Below, in pieces: positions 1 to 8,989 of a stretch of DNA of 64,000 bases; the stretch's first letter is position 1, and each line of letters begins with the position of its first letter. Where the stretch lies: positions 1,346,043 to 1,410,042 of the forward strand of contig NZ_LVEM01000003.1 in the NCBI RefSeq assembly GCF_001641335.1, written 5' to 3'. A program made the translations under genes and the position numbers. Origin of the DNA: Bradyrhizobium stylosanthis. GTDB lineage: Bacteria > Pseudomonadota > Alphaproteobacteria > Rhizobiales > Xanthobacteraceae. The notes under the pieces are model-generated. The model had not been told where the DNA came from. It did no database searches and saw only the letters and a program-made list of their open reading frames with translations.

Positions 1-466
1 TCGAGACCCGCTTCATGATCGGGCTATGCTGCTCAAGCACATTTACAAGGGTCGAAAGCGCCACATCGTCACCGACATCCAAGGGCTCCTGGTCGGAGCG
101 ATCGTTCACGCTGCCGACGTCCAGGATCGCGACGGCGCGCCAGACGTCCTGTGCAGCATTCGCTACCGCTTCCCCTGGCTGCCACATCTTCGCGATAGCA
201 GCTATGCCGGCGAAAAGCTCGAGGCGGTGCTGGAAAAGATCGGCCGGTGGACTGTCGAGATCATCAAGCGCTCCGATGCCGCACGGGCTCTGAGGTGCTT
301 CCGCGCCGCTGGGTGGTCAAACGAACTTCGTCGGCTCGGCCGCAATCGCGGATTGGCCAAGGACTTCGAGCTAACCATCGAAAGCGCAACTGCCTGGCTC
401 TTCCTCGCCTCTGTCCAAGTCATGACAAGGCGCATCGCAGCGATAAAAACAGCAACGCGATTTTGA
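1..466 (+). pseudogene. IS5-family transposase, C-terminal part, frameshifted
   Basis: The reading frame enters from outside the window and encodes the second half of an IS5-type DDE transposase: a KGRKRHIVTD segment, an HAADVQDRDGAP segment and, near the end, LPRRWVVKRT, which in this family precedes the catalytic Glu region. The last motif lies in a different frame from the first two, so at least one frameshift separates them near base 290. The final TATAW-type segment returns to the first frame and stops at 466, followed by GAGTCAGGCTC, which may be part of the terminal repeat. The gene is not functional. Confidence 0.8.
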
Positions 467-479
467 GTCAGGCTCTAAG

Positions 480-1060
480 CGGAGCAAAGCGTCAGCGGTC
501 GCGCGTCAATACAGTGGCTGACCGGGGCGGATGGAGCGTTGGCACGACGGCGGACGAGATTTTGATAAGACACAGTGCCGACCCGCACGAGGTATACGTG
601 TGGGTAAGCCTGTCACACGAAGGAATCTGTCTGAGTTTCCGTCACCCCGGAACGGCGAGCGCCCGAAGCGCGGTGGACCGCTATTTCGCGGAAGTCACGA
701 CGCTGGCGAACGGGATCAGCGGCGCATTGCCGCGGCCAGTTGTGGCGACTGACTTCGCTACCGGCGGCGACGCCAACTCGCTTCGGTTGAGTGGCTTCCG
801 GCCAATCTGTGAACTCCAGCTCGAACCGACCAAATCCGGCCATGTGTCCTCCATGACAGAGGTGCCCCCTCCAAGAGCTGCCCATTTACAAATCCTTCGA
901 GCGCTCGGTGAGCATCGCGGGAAGCCAAATACCTCCCTTTCTCCCTATCCCACTCGCTGACCGATGTTGCTGGAATATCGGCCTCCTTCGGCGGCCCTTC
1001 CGCGGCGCGACAGGTATATTGAACCCGGGATGCGATAGTTTCAGCGGTAGCGGCAATCGC
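480..1060. other. Unassigned stretch between two IS remnants
   Basis: No gene is recognised here. On the + strand an open frame from about 480 to 960 reads TTADEILIRHSADPHEVYVW and continues in a fairly protein-like way, but it has no start codon of its own because it is fused in frame to the IS5 remnant. It could be the tail of a gene broken by the insertion, or chance. Confidence 0.3.
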
Positions 1061-1745
1061 TGTGATGGTTTCGGCGAGGGCGTTGTCATAGGAATCTCCG
1101 ACACAGCCGACCGAAGGCTCCACGCCGGCTTCGGCCAGGCGTTCGGTGTATTTGACCGAGACGTCTTGGCTGCCCCTGTCGCCGTGGTGCACGAGCGCGC
1201 CGCGGTGTACCGGCCGTCGATCATGCAGGGCCTGCTCCAACGCATCGAGCACGAAGCCTGCGTTCGCCGTACGCGAAGGCCGCCAGCCCAAGATCCTGCG
1301 GGCTTAGGCGTCGATGACGAAGGCGACGCAAACGAAGCCGGTCCAGGTCGCGACATAGGTGAAGTCGGAGAGCCACAGGACGTTCGGCCTCGTCGCCTTG
1401 AACTGGCGGTTGACGTGATCCAGCGGGCATGGCGCGGCCTTGTCGCTGGCCGTGGTTTTGACGGGCCTGCCACGGACGACCCCTTGCAGGCCCAAGTCAC
1501 GCATCAGCCGGCACTGTGCAACGGGCAACATCGAAGCCTTCGCGCTTGAGCTGGCGCCAGACCTTGCACACGCCATAGACGGAGAAGTTCTGATCGAACA
1601 CTCGCCGAACCTCGTTCTTCAGGGCTGCATCCTGCCTCGCGCGGGCCGACAGCCTAGCCGGATCGCGCCGCTAGGCGACATGGGCCTGGTAGGTCGAGGG
1701 GGCGATCGGCAAGACCTTGCAGGCTCGACCCCATGCGCCCCACGA
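1060..1745 (-). pseudogene. IS3-family transposase OrfB remnant
   Basis: The rve-type integrase core is visible in pieces. RPNVLWLSDFTYVATW (first catalytic Asp) is in one frame and the segment leading to VGDSYDNALAETI (which precedes the catalytic Glu) is in another. The protein-like signal stops near 1070, shortly after NALAETI, so the C-terminal end is missing. At least two disruptions make it non-functional. Confidence 0.8.
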
Positions 1746-1764
1746 TGATCGTCGATGAAGGCGA

Positions 1765-2094
1765 TCATGGCTTGGACCGGAGGTCGAGCTCTGCCATCGC
1801 AAAGTACGCGCTTGCCTTGCGCAGGATCTCGTTGGCCTGCCGAAGCTCGCGGTTCTCCCGTTCGAGGGCCTTCAGCCTCTCGGCCATGTCGGTCGGAGCG
1901 CCGGCCCGCTGGCCGCTGTCGATCTCGGCCTTCCTGACCCAGTCATGCAGCGTCTGCGGCGTGTAGCCGATCTTGGCCGCAATAGATGTCACTACCGGCC
2001 AGCGCGACGGGTGCTCACTGGCGTGATCCAGAACCATCCGAACCGCACGGGCCCGGACCTCGGGTGAAAACTTGTTCGTCGTCTTGCTTGTCAT
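1765..2094 (-). CDS. IS3-family transposase OrfA
   Basis: This 109-residue protein has the usual OrfA layout: an N-terminal helix-turn-helix (SPEVRARAVRMV, then YTPQTLHDWVRKAEID) and a C-terminal coiled coil rich in Glu, Leu and Arg (ERLKALERENRELRQANEIL) used for multimerisation with OrfB. Length and order are normal for the family. Because orfB downstream is broken, the protein can at most bind terminal repeats of related elements. The ATG at 2094 begins MTSKTTNKFSPEVRA, a typical start. Confidence 0.85.
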   Translation of the reverse strand: MTSKTTNKFSPEVRARAVRMVLDHASEHPSRWPVVTSIAAKIGYTPQTLHDWVRKAEIDSGQRAGAPTDMAERLKALERENRELRQANEILRKASAYFAMAELDLRSKP

Positions 2095-2307
2095 GGCTCC
2101 ATCCTCTCAGGAGTCGGAGCCTCCGGCAAACCCGGCGCGGTTCAACTTCCATGACGTTGGGAATCTCCATGATGCTTGAAGAAGAGATCAAGACTCACAG
2201 GCTCGCCGGTATCTCGCCAGAACAGTCTTTTACCCATGCTGCCCGCTACCGCGAGGTGATGGTGGCCGCCGATTAGAGTCAGATCATCCGTCTGGCAGGC
2301 ATCATGG

Positions 2308-2781
2308 GTGCGCGCGAGAGGTAGAAGCTGCGAATCGAGCCTTTGCCTGGGCTCTCCCGCAACACGCCAAGCCTCAAGCAGCGCGCGTCAATGGAGCTTC
2401 GGATCAAGGGTCCGCTGGACATCGCGTGAGCACTGCGCGCTCGAACGTTCCACCCTTACCTGGTGCGAGCACCACACCGAAGGTCTTCAATAGACCAAGT
2501 ATTTGATTGTAAAGCGTCGTACGAATTGCGAGGAGTTCGCTCCTGGCTGAGAGCAGAGCTCGGATACGACAGCTCTGCAGGCTCTTGATGGCGCCGGGTC
2601 GATACCAACCGGAGCGCACCACGTGCGCGATCCTAAATGCATCGTTCACCCGTATTGTTAACTTGTAGCGAGGGAGCTGCCGCGACATGGCGCGCGTGGA
2701 TGCAGTCGATTGGAACGTCGAGAGCGCGCAGCCCATGCCAAAGCCAGATCGCCAGCGGCCCGGTTTCCATGCCTCGATCAC
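2308..2781 (-). pseudogene. IS110-family transposase fragment
   Basis: The translated fragment contains VNDAFRIAHVVRSGWYR followed by SLQSCRIRALLSARSELLAI and GLLKTFGVVL. These match the region after the DEDD catalytic N-terminus of IS110 transposases, where the family usually has NDAxGLAxxMRTGWF and HxxRALLxAR. The N-terminal catalytic part and the C-terminal transposase_20 domain are missing or scrambled. Confidence 0.7.
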
Positions 2782-2879
2782 ACAATTCTCCGTCTCCTTC
2801 TGCGATACGTCTAAAGGCTCATTACATGCTCTTCGTTTGCACTGAGGAGAACATTCTGCCTCAGCCTCGCGCCTGCGAT

Positions 2880-3118
2880 TACGCCTTGTGGTTGATCAGA
2901 TAGCCCTCCCGCTTGAGCAGAACATGCAGGCGCCGATAGCCGAAGCGACAGCGCACCTCGGCGACCGCCCGCATGCGATGGCGAGGCACGGCGTCATCCG
3001 CCCGGGTCGTCTGGTATCTGATGGTCATGCGGCAACAGCCGATGGCTTTACACGCCCGCCGTTCTCATCCCGAGGGGATCCATGAGATGCGCAACAGCTT
3101 TCCGCTTGGCCGCGGGCG
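2880..3118 (-). pseudogene. IS3-family transposase OrfB N-terminal fragment
   Basis: Read on the minus strand this piece gives RKAVAHLMD, then MTIRYQTTR and RFGYRRLHVLLKREGYLINHK across a frameshift and an in-frame stop. These match the N-terminal region of OrfB in the IS407/IS511 group (AVAHL, MTVRYxTxR, RFGYRRLHxLL). It abuts the 3' end of the methyltransferase gene next door, so the insertion may have altered the C-terminus of that protein. Confidence 0.7.
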
Positions 3119-4033
3119 TCACCACTTCGCTCGCCATGGTCGGCGTCCATTCGTCGGCCTAGCCAGCTTGTTGGATATCTGTGCTTTTTTACGCAGGGAT
3201 ACCTGCAGCAGATCTGCAAGTCCCGAGTTGAAAACGCGCTCTGACGAATCGAAATAACGCTCATAGTGATAGAACAACGACTCGCCATATCGATCGATAA
3301 CCTTTGCCCGACTCTTGATGAGGCGAGCTTTCCATTCCGAAAGCGTTCTAGAGTAGTCTTTACCGATCCGCCGTAGCTCCATGACCTCGTAAATCCCATT
3401 GCTTGCCTCCAAGACGTCATCAATGTACGGAAGCGCCGACCCCCTGAACACATCTTCAAGCAGAAACCGTACATCGCGCACCTCGCTCAAATCGCGCGGA
3501 GGCCGCGTGGAGATGATCGTCTGCAGGCCAAGACTGGCCTGGTCCATCGAAATAGCCGAGCACCACTGAAAGAACTTCCTATAGATGTCGCGATGAACAT
3601 TTTCTGCGCGATCTTCCATCGACGCAAAATGCTCAAACGCGCCTACCGACATCACTGCGTCAAATTTCTCCGTTGGTGCGGGATAGTCGGCCCATGAGCA
3701 AAGCTCCACACGGATAGTCTCTCTACTTCGTCCGGAGATATAGGCGAACTGATCGTTGCTTAAAGTAAGCCCGACCGCTGAAGCGGCGCCAAGTTCATCC
3801 AATGCGTAGCGAATCAAGCCACCCCATCCACACCCGACATCCATGACCCGGTCCAAAGCTTTCACCCGGGCAAACGAAGCAATTCGAGCCAACTTTTGCT
3901 TTTGCGCATGCTCAAGGTCAAGCGCACCATCCCAGACGCCACAGCTATAGGCCATGTGATCCTTGTCTAGGAAGACTGCGTAGAAATCGTTATCTACGTC
4001 GTAATGATAGGAGATTTCGGCTTGCGTCGCCAT
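3119..4033 (-). CDS. Cyclopropane-fatty-acyl-synthase-like SAM methyltransferase
   Basis: This 304-residue protein belongs to the mycolic/cyclopropane fatty acid synthase family of SAM-dependent methyltransferases. It starts with ISYHYDVDNDFYAVFLD, the family's YDxxNxFYxxFL signature, followed by MAYSCGVWD and the SAM-binding loop VMDVGCGWGGL near residue 65, then AVMSVGAFEHF around residue 130. These enzymes transfer a methyl group to a double bond of a lipid or a related carbon; the real substrate cannot be told from sequence. The last ~15 residues run into the boundary of an IS3 fragment and may not be original. It lies about 1.7 kb from the orphan nodA on the same strand, but nothing shows that it acts in Nod-factor synthesis. 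Confidence 0.75.
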   Translation of the reverse strand: MATQAEISYHYDVDNDFYAVFLDKDHMAYSCGVWDGALDLEHAQKQKLARIASFARVKALDRVMDVGCGWGGLIRYALDELGAASAVGLTLSNDQFAYISGRSRETIRVELCSWADYPAPTEKFDAVMSVGAFEHFASMEDRAENVHRDIYRKFFQWCSAISMDQASLGLQTIISTRPPRDLSEVRDVRFLLEDVFRGSALPYIDDVLEASNGIYEVMELRRIGKDYSRTLSEWKARLIKSRAKVIDRYGESLFYHYERYFDSSERVFNSGLADLLQVSLRKKAQISNKLARPTNGRRPWRAKW

Positions 4034-4169
4034 GCGTTATAAAACCTTCCATTTCAGTATACTTAAGCTTTTTGCTGAACCGCTGGAGACTGTTTGACGA
4101 ACCGAACGCCGAAAGCCGATGAGAGATTCATCAGGATCGCGTCCTTCACCTTCTTTCCGAGCCGGTCGC

Positions 4170-4560
4170 ATTCGGAGCTATTCTGTTGACGGCGCTCAGG
4201 CTGCGCCGCGTAGGGAGCATGTCTTGCGGGTCGATTTCGGGTGTGCTACAGTAAAGTGCCGTTAGCGTTTCCGAGCCAGTCGCTTTCTGCTGTGCTACAG
4301 GCGGTCTGTGTGTCATTCTGTAATTCGTCTGTTCATTGCTCGTTAAAGTCCGTGCTCCGCGCAGTCCTGCGCAGCACGCAAGCTATCGAATGAACGTGCA
4401 TTTGCCCAACCATATCGGAGTAGACGCTCTCCATTGAAGGGTATGTAGAGGCTATACGATGGTTTAAAGCCGTGACCTAGCGCGCACCCCGTCTGAGCCA
4501 GCAAGGGTATTTCAGAGCGGCATATCGCCATAGCTAACCGCTGATCTACGGCAGAGCTTG
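4170..4560. repeat. nodA-leader repeat, copy 1
   Basis: About 350 bp here are closely similar to the stretch upstream of the orphan nodA (6415-6740), and more weakly to the leader of the operon nodA (32390-32760). Shared landmarks are TTGACGGCGCTCAGGCTGCG, TGTTCATTGCTCGTTAAAGT and GGCTATACGATGGTTTAAA. The minus strand carries an open frame (4343-4531) reading GFKPSYSLYIPFNGERLLRYGW, which is recognisable in the other two copies. No nodA follows this copy; a broken herA-like gene lies to its right. Confidence 0.75.
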
Positions 4561-4699
4561 GTGGCGTTGACCTCCGCGTTTGGAATCGCTGAAGAATCCT
4601 GCGGATCCGAGCTTTCCTCGCACCAAGTTGGTTTTCGTCTCCGAATATCTAGGTGATACCGGTCGCCAAGATCTGGTTGCAAAAGATGTCGAGCTGAGT

Positions 4700-5590
4700 G
4701 CCGCCTACCGGCCCAACAACGTGGTCAGTCCCAGCGCCATCCGCAGAATGGAAATCGGGTACGCGCGCAGCGCCTGAAGAAGCAATTTCAATTCGGCAAG
4801 GTCAAGGAACCAGTGCGACACACGAAATTTATCAGCTGCAGCGCTGCCGTCGAGGATGACACGCTCCACGCCGATATCGGCGATACTCGGTAGTTTCTCG
4901 AACGCGGTGCGGAATTCGCCATTCACGTCGAGGACTAAGAATGTCGCGCCGGGCGCGTGACGTTCTTCCGACTTCCTGAAGATCGCCTGAAGATGGATTG
5001 GACTGCGCAAGACTTTCCGCTGCTCGTGTTGCCGAGCACGGCGACATGATCTCCGAAGAAGTCGCCGATACGAACGTTGACTTCGTAGTCCTCAAAGATG
5101 ACTGACTGGCCGAACGCGAGAGTCCAAGCGAGTGGCGTCGGGGGGAATGCAATCAGATTCATTATGCCCATGACTGCACCGCATCGGCTTCGGTGTCGTA
5201 GATTGCGATCGAGCTCGTTATCGAGAACATACTGCGCGTCTGAAAGGAGCGATGGGACGACTGAGACTCCAAAACGAAACTTGTCACTGGGCGCAGCCGC
5301 AGCATGCCGACGGGAACGACGTCCAGGAATTTGGCCAAGTTTGTCTTGTCGATCTGACCATCGCCGCCACCGGGCCGTCCCGGAACTGGCAGGCCAACCA
5401 CTTCGGCGACGACACACTCGGCTTGCGCGGAGATCATGAGAAACGAGCCGAGCCGCGCGACGAAGTGGATGTCGTCGAAGCCAACAACCGTGGAGTAGCC
5501 GGTCCCGCTATGCACTTCGATGACGAAGCAGCGTGCGCGCTGCCATGATAGAGACCAGCGCCAGATCGTCCTGGCTGAAGCCACGCGGGT
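4700..5590 (-). pseudogene. HerA-type DNA-translocating ATPase, N-terminal half, frameshifted
   Basis: Pieces in three minus-strand frames make up the N-terminal half of a HerA/DUF87 ATPase. First comes a barrel-like N-domain (CFVIEVHSGTGYSTVVGFDD, ARLGSFLMI). It is followed by VNVRIGDFFGDHVAVLGNTS, whose loop continues SGKSCAV as the Walker A motif, and then by ATFLVLDVNGEF, the usual HerA DINGEY-like segment. Frameshifts fall near 5400, 5250 and 5000, and the C-terminal half is missing beyond 4705, where the nodA-leader repeat is close by. Family members work with NurA-like nucleases or in defence islands; this copy is dead. Confidence 0.65.
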
Positions 5591-5720
5591 GGTTTGTGGG
5601 GCACTGGAGCGGCCGAGACACCGTCAAGCCCTGCGCAAGCTTCGCCATTGATCAAGGCAAGCGGCTAGGCCGAAGCGCTGGCGCACATAAGGTGCTGCTT
5701 CGGAGAGGCAATTGGCGCTT

Positions 5721-6314
5721 TCACAGCTCTGGCCCGTTACGCTCGATGATTGTGCCCGCAGGCCACTCGCTCATGGATCGCGCAATAGGGAAGACCACGA
5801 GCAGCGCATCATCGACGCGAGTTGGCGGCAAGTTGTCATAGAGATCGGGGAGAGTGGACCGCACGCGAACCCCCGAAACAATTGTCGCCAACCCCGGCCG
5901 GCCGAGTAGCCTTGAGATATGCTCTTTGAGTTCGTGTCGAACCGTGCCGAACCCGAAGGGAACACCAAGCTCCCGCAGCACCGGATACATCACGCGCATA
6001 GCATGACTGATTCCGAGTCCCTCGAGATCTGGACGTACCGCGTACAATCCAAGTTCAGCTACCAACAGATCGATCTCGTCGACCTTGATGAACCGGCGCA
6101 GTGCGCCGATATGAGCCGCCACGCCACGATCATCGTAGCCAACTACGCGCAGCTCAGGTCGCGCACCAGCCCAGCTTCGATTACCTTCAAAGGGTATTGC
6201 GTTAAAAGCCCCGGTCCGCCCGTAGGCCCTTTGAAAGAACTCAGAGATTTCGACGTGGTCTGATAATTGTAAGTCGTTTTCCCAGCACGTCCTCCATTGG
6301 AGCCGAGGGCGCAT
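5721..6314 (-). CDS. nodA: NodA acyltransferase, second (orphan) copy
   Basis: A full-length NodA of 197 residues, from the start MRPRLQWRTCWENDLQLSDH to the typical end IIERNGPEL. NodA transfers a fatty acyl chain to the free amino group of the de-acetylated chito-oligosaccharide in Nod-factor synthesis. I chose the ATG at 6314 because the family starts with M-R-x-x-x-x-W-R-x-C-W-E-N and AGGAG lies just upstream; an in-frame ATG 14 codons earlier is less likely. It is clearly similar to the operon copy at 31722-32315 over its whole length, but no nodB follows: similarity to the nodAB junction ends within about 30 bases after the stop codon. No nod box was found upstream. The reading frame looks intact, so it may be expressed, but its regulation is unclear. 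Confidence 0.9.
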   Translation of the reverse strand: MRPRLQWRTCWENDLQLSDHVEISEFFQRAYGRTGAFNAIPFEGNRSWAGARPELRVVGYDDRGVAAHIGALRRFIKVDEIDLLVAELGLYAVRPDLEGLGISHAMRVMYPVLRELGVPFGFGTVRHELKEHISRLLGRPGLATIVSGVRVRSTLPDLYDNLPPTRVDDALLVVFPIARSMSEWPAGTIIERNGPEL

Positions 6315-6414
6315 GAAAGAGTCTCCTGCTTTTTGCTGCGTTCCTGAGGCACGCATCAGGTGAACGACGAGCCCGGTGACGGTGCCGTTCGATGGTGTCG
6401 TCAGCGAGTGGGAA

Positions 6415-6740
6415 TAAGGTTGTTTTGTTGACGGCGCTCAGGCTGCGCCCCGTAGGAACGCACGCCTTTGCGGGCGCCCGCGATTTTGGGTGTGTTACAA
6501 CTAAGTGCCGCTAACGTTTCCGGGCCAGTCGCTTTTGGCCGTGCTACAGACGGTCTGTGTACTGTCCTGCATCCCCGTTTGTTCATTGCTCGTTAAAGTC
6601 CATGCTCCGCGCAGGCCCTGCGTAGCACGCAAGCTATCGAATCAATGTGCATTACCCAACCATATCGGTGTAGACGCTCTCCATTGAAAGGTATGTAGCG
6701 GCTATACGATGGTTTAAACCGTGATCTAACGTGTCCGTCG
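6415..6740. repeat. nodA-leader repeat, copy 2, upstream of the orphan nodA
   Basis: This stretch matches 4170-4560 closely and the operon nodA leader (32390-32760) partly. It includes the GGCTATACGATGGTTTAAACC element near 6702. Its minus strand reads RFKPSYSRYIPFNGERLHRYGW, the same short frame as in the other two copies, here without a clear start codon. The similarity ends around 6740, and the sequence beyond is an IS remnant, so the segment that would carry a nod box is missing. Confidence 0.75.
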
Positions 6741-6825
6741 TCAAATAATTTGAACTTATCGGGCTTTTCGAGAAGGGAGGCGCTGGCTCATCACGGTTAG
6801 AGTTTGGGCGGCCTACAGCTGATGC

Positions 6826-7260
6826 TGCAAGCGGCGGTTTGCGACCGTGACAAGCTTGATGCGTTTGCGTTCTGCAAGGATCGCTTCGGCCCTGCCGAAG
6901 TAGACATCAACAGGTGAGAGGTTGTCGATGCTCCCATGATAGCTGACATGATTGATTTTTGCCGTCAGCTTTGACTACGTGAGCATGCCGCAGCCCGCGA
7001 TTGCGTCGATAAGCTGCACCACGGCCGGCATGCGCCGCGGAAAGCCGGTTGGGTGGACGACGGGCGCGTTCCAGACCGGCGCGCCATCCTCGTAAGCCTT
7101 GACATCCCCCTATAGAGCTTGCTCTCCCGCCGATAGATCGTGGTTGCGACAGCGCCTTGCCGTCGAGCCAGCTCGAACATTTGTAGGCCGGGCACTTTAA
7201 TATGGCATGCACCCTTGAAATGGAGAGTTTTGGTAATCTCGGCGGTCTTTGTTAGGGCCA
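6826..7260 (-). pseudogene. Transposase (integrase-core type) remnant
   Basis: The end nearest 6826 reads NHVSYHGSIDNLSPVDVYFG then RAEAILAERKRIKLVT and RRLQHQL, which is the C-terminal tail of integrase-core transposases of the IS3/IS481 type common in Bradyrhizobium. Upstream pieces are in other frames and not clearly assignable. It sits where the promoter region of the orphan nodA would be expected and probably removed it. Confidence 0.6.
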
Positions 7261-7319
7261 GGTGTGGAGTTGAATGTAGTTTTCGGGCCTGGTGTTGGGT
7301 GCCCTCTGACGCGTGGTGG

Positions 7320-8395
7320 CTAGGCGGCAAGCAGTTTGGGAATGCGGATCAGGTTATAGGCGATCAGATTGAGCTGGAAGTCGGCGGCGACGCGAGCGAG
7401 GCCCCGGTGTTGGTCTTGCGCATGGTGCCATGCTGTTTGCCCCATCCGAAAATGCATTCGACCATCGCCCGGCGCGACTGCAACATGCCGTACCCGGGAT
7501 GCCGCGTGGTTCGTTGGTCGATGGCGCTGTTGCGGTTCCTGCCGGTTTTGGTGACGGCCTGGTTCTGTGTCACATGCGGCGTCATGCCGGGTGCGGAGAT
7601 TGGCGACGTGATCGGCCGTATCGTACGCCTTGTCCTCACCGGCCGTGATGCGGCGGCCTGCGGCTTTGCGTCTCGCCTTCAGCATGGTCTCCTAAGCCCG
7701 GCGTTCGGCGGTGCCATTGGCATGCGTGACCTGCCGGCCACCGCCAGCCCATGCCAGGCGTGGCCCATTTAGCAGAGCTTGGCCTCCCGTCCGGCCGCCT
7801 TGCGATAAAGCCTGCTGTCCGGGTCGCTGGTGCTCGCATGGGTGTCGTTCTTGCGCTTCTGGCCATGGAAATTGGCGCCGTCATCATCGTCGCCGCTGCC
7901 GTCCTTGGGACGAAAGCTCTTCTGTGAAGCCCAGGCTTCGATCAGCGTTCCGTCCACCGAGAAGTGCTCGTCCGACAATAGCGGCTTGACCTGAGGATGG
8001 TTCAGAAGCCTGGTCATGAACTTGGTGAACACATCGCCGTTCTGCAGCCGCTCGCGGTTCTTGGTGAAGGTGGTCGGGTCCCAGACCGGATCGTCCGGCG
8101 ACAGCCCCACGAACCAGCGGTACAAATGATTGTAATCCAACTGCTCCATCAACTGGCGCTCCGAGCGGATGCCGTAGAACACCTGCAGCAGCAAGGCGCT
8201 CAGCATTGCTCCGGAGGGATCGAAGGACGTCCCTCGCTGGCGTAAAGCCTCCCAAGGCTGCGGTTCAGATCACTCAAAACATCTCGGACAAGTTCCCGCA
8301 CCTTCCGCAGCGGATGGTTCGTTGGCACACGCTCATCCGGCGCGATGTACGAAAACAGACCGCCCTGATCCGCATACCTGCCGCGCATGATCGTC
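7320..8395 (-). pseudogene. IS5-family (DUF772-type) transposase, several disruptions
   Basis: The N-terminus reads MRGRYADQGGLFSYIAPDER then VPTNHPLRKVRELV and RLYASEGRPSIPPEQ. After a frame change it continues as YGIRSERQLMEQLDYNHLYR, WFVGLSPDDPVWDPTTFTKN and HFSVDGTLIEAWAS. This is the DUF772 domain followed by the first catalytic Asp of this IS5 group. The C-terminal part (near 7330-7640) is in yet other frames and ends NLIAYNLIRIPKLLA. The gene is inactive. Confidence 0.8.
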
Positions 8396-8536
8396 TCCGC
8401 CGATTCGAGATGATAAAGTGAATTATCAAGCCCTTCCCTGGCGCGGGGTTCTTCAGCAACCGGGATAGGGCGGTGACGCGGCAATCAGTCTTGGTTCGCA
8501 GGCAGCGCGGGCGCGAGTCGCCATCGGCAACTTACT

Positions 8537-8617
8537 ACCAAGGAAGGTACAGCGCGACGAACAGTACCAAGAGGATTAGAGCGCACGCCCACGCGAACAA
8601 CAGCGCCTTATCCATCG
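8537..8617 (-). CDS. Possible very short membrane peptide
   Basis: An ATG at 8617 opens a 26-codon frame, MDKALLFAWACALILLVLFV and six more residues, that is almost one transmembrane helix. It lies about 80 bases downstream of the cold-shock gene on the same strand. No strong ribosome binding site is visible. It may be the end of a decayed gene, because the frame is open for about 20 more codons upstream without a start. Confidence 0.25.
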
Positions 8618-8699
8618 GCCGAATTCGATCGATCTGCTCGGCCGGACGCAGCGGCGTACCACTGCGGCCTTTCTGTTGAGCAACACTATGGCTGGCGCA

Positions 8700-8903
8700 T
8701 CACTCGATTCGTAGATTTTCCGCCGAGTCTTTTCCGCGATCTTTCACGATGTCGAAGCTGACTTTTGCGCCCTCTGCGAGCGAAGTAAAACCAGCCTTCT
8801 CAACCGCGGAGATGTGGACAAAGACGTCATTGCCCCCCGAATCCGGTTGAATGAACCCGTAGCCCTTTGTCGGGTTGAACCACTTCACTGTCCCAATTGC
8901 CAC
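8700..8903 (-). CDS. cspA: Cold-shock-type RNA-binding protein
   Basis: This 67-residue single cold-shock domain protein carries both nucleic-acid-binding motifs: KGYGFI (RNP1-like, around residues 14-19) and VFVHIS (RNP2-like, around 27-32). The length equals the usual 65-70 residues. Proteins of this family bind single-stranded RNA or DNA and melt RNA structure at low temperature or in stress. It lies between IS remnants and has no obvious operon partner. The ATG at 8903 follows AAGTTAGGTGGC, a plausible ribosome binding site. It is one of several csp genes expected in such a genome, so the symbol is generic. Confidence 0.9.
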   Translation of the reverse strand: MAIGTVKWFNPTKGYGFIQPDSGGNDVFVHISAVEKAGFTSLAEGAKVSFDIVKDRGKDSAENLRIE

Positions 8904-8989
8904 CTAACTTCTTCATTTTTCAAAAGTGAAAAGTAGTGCGCGACTCAGACAAAAGAATGGCTTGCAGGCGCCCGCACCAACGCTACATC

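Larger units (their letters stand above)
1060..2146 (-). mobile_element. Degenerate IS3-family element
   Basis: A two-gene IS3-family element lies on the minus strand. orfA is intact; orfB is broken by frameshifts and cut short near 1070. Just upstream of orfA, at about 2120-2144, is CCTCCGGCAAACCCGGCGCG, which resembles the terminal inverted repeats of rhizobial IS3 elements. No matching left end was found, which agrees with truncation on that side. Confidence 0.7.

Noticed and set aside
6490..6530. A degenerate version of the MerR-type operator (TACAA then TTCCG at the right spacing) upstream of the orphan nodA
   Set aside because: The -35 block is TTCCG in place of TTCAA and the inner sequence does not match; it may be chance.
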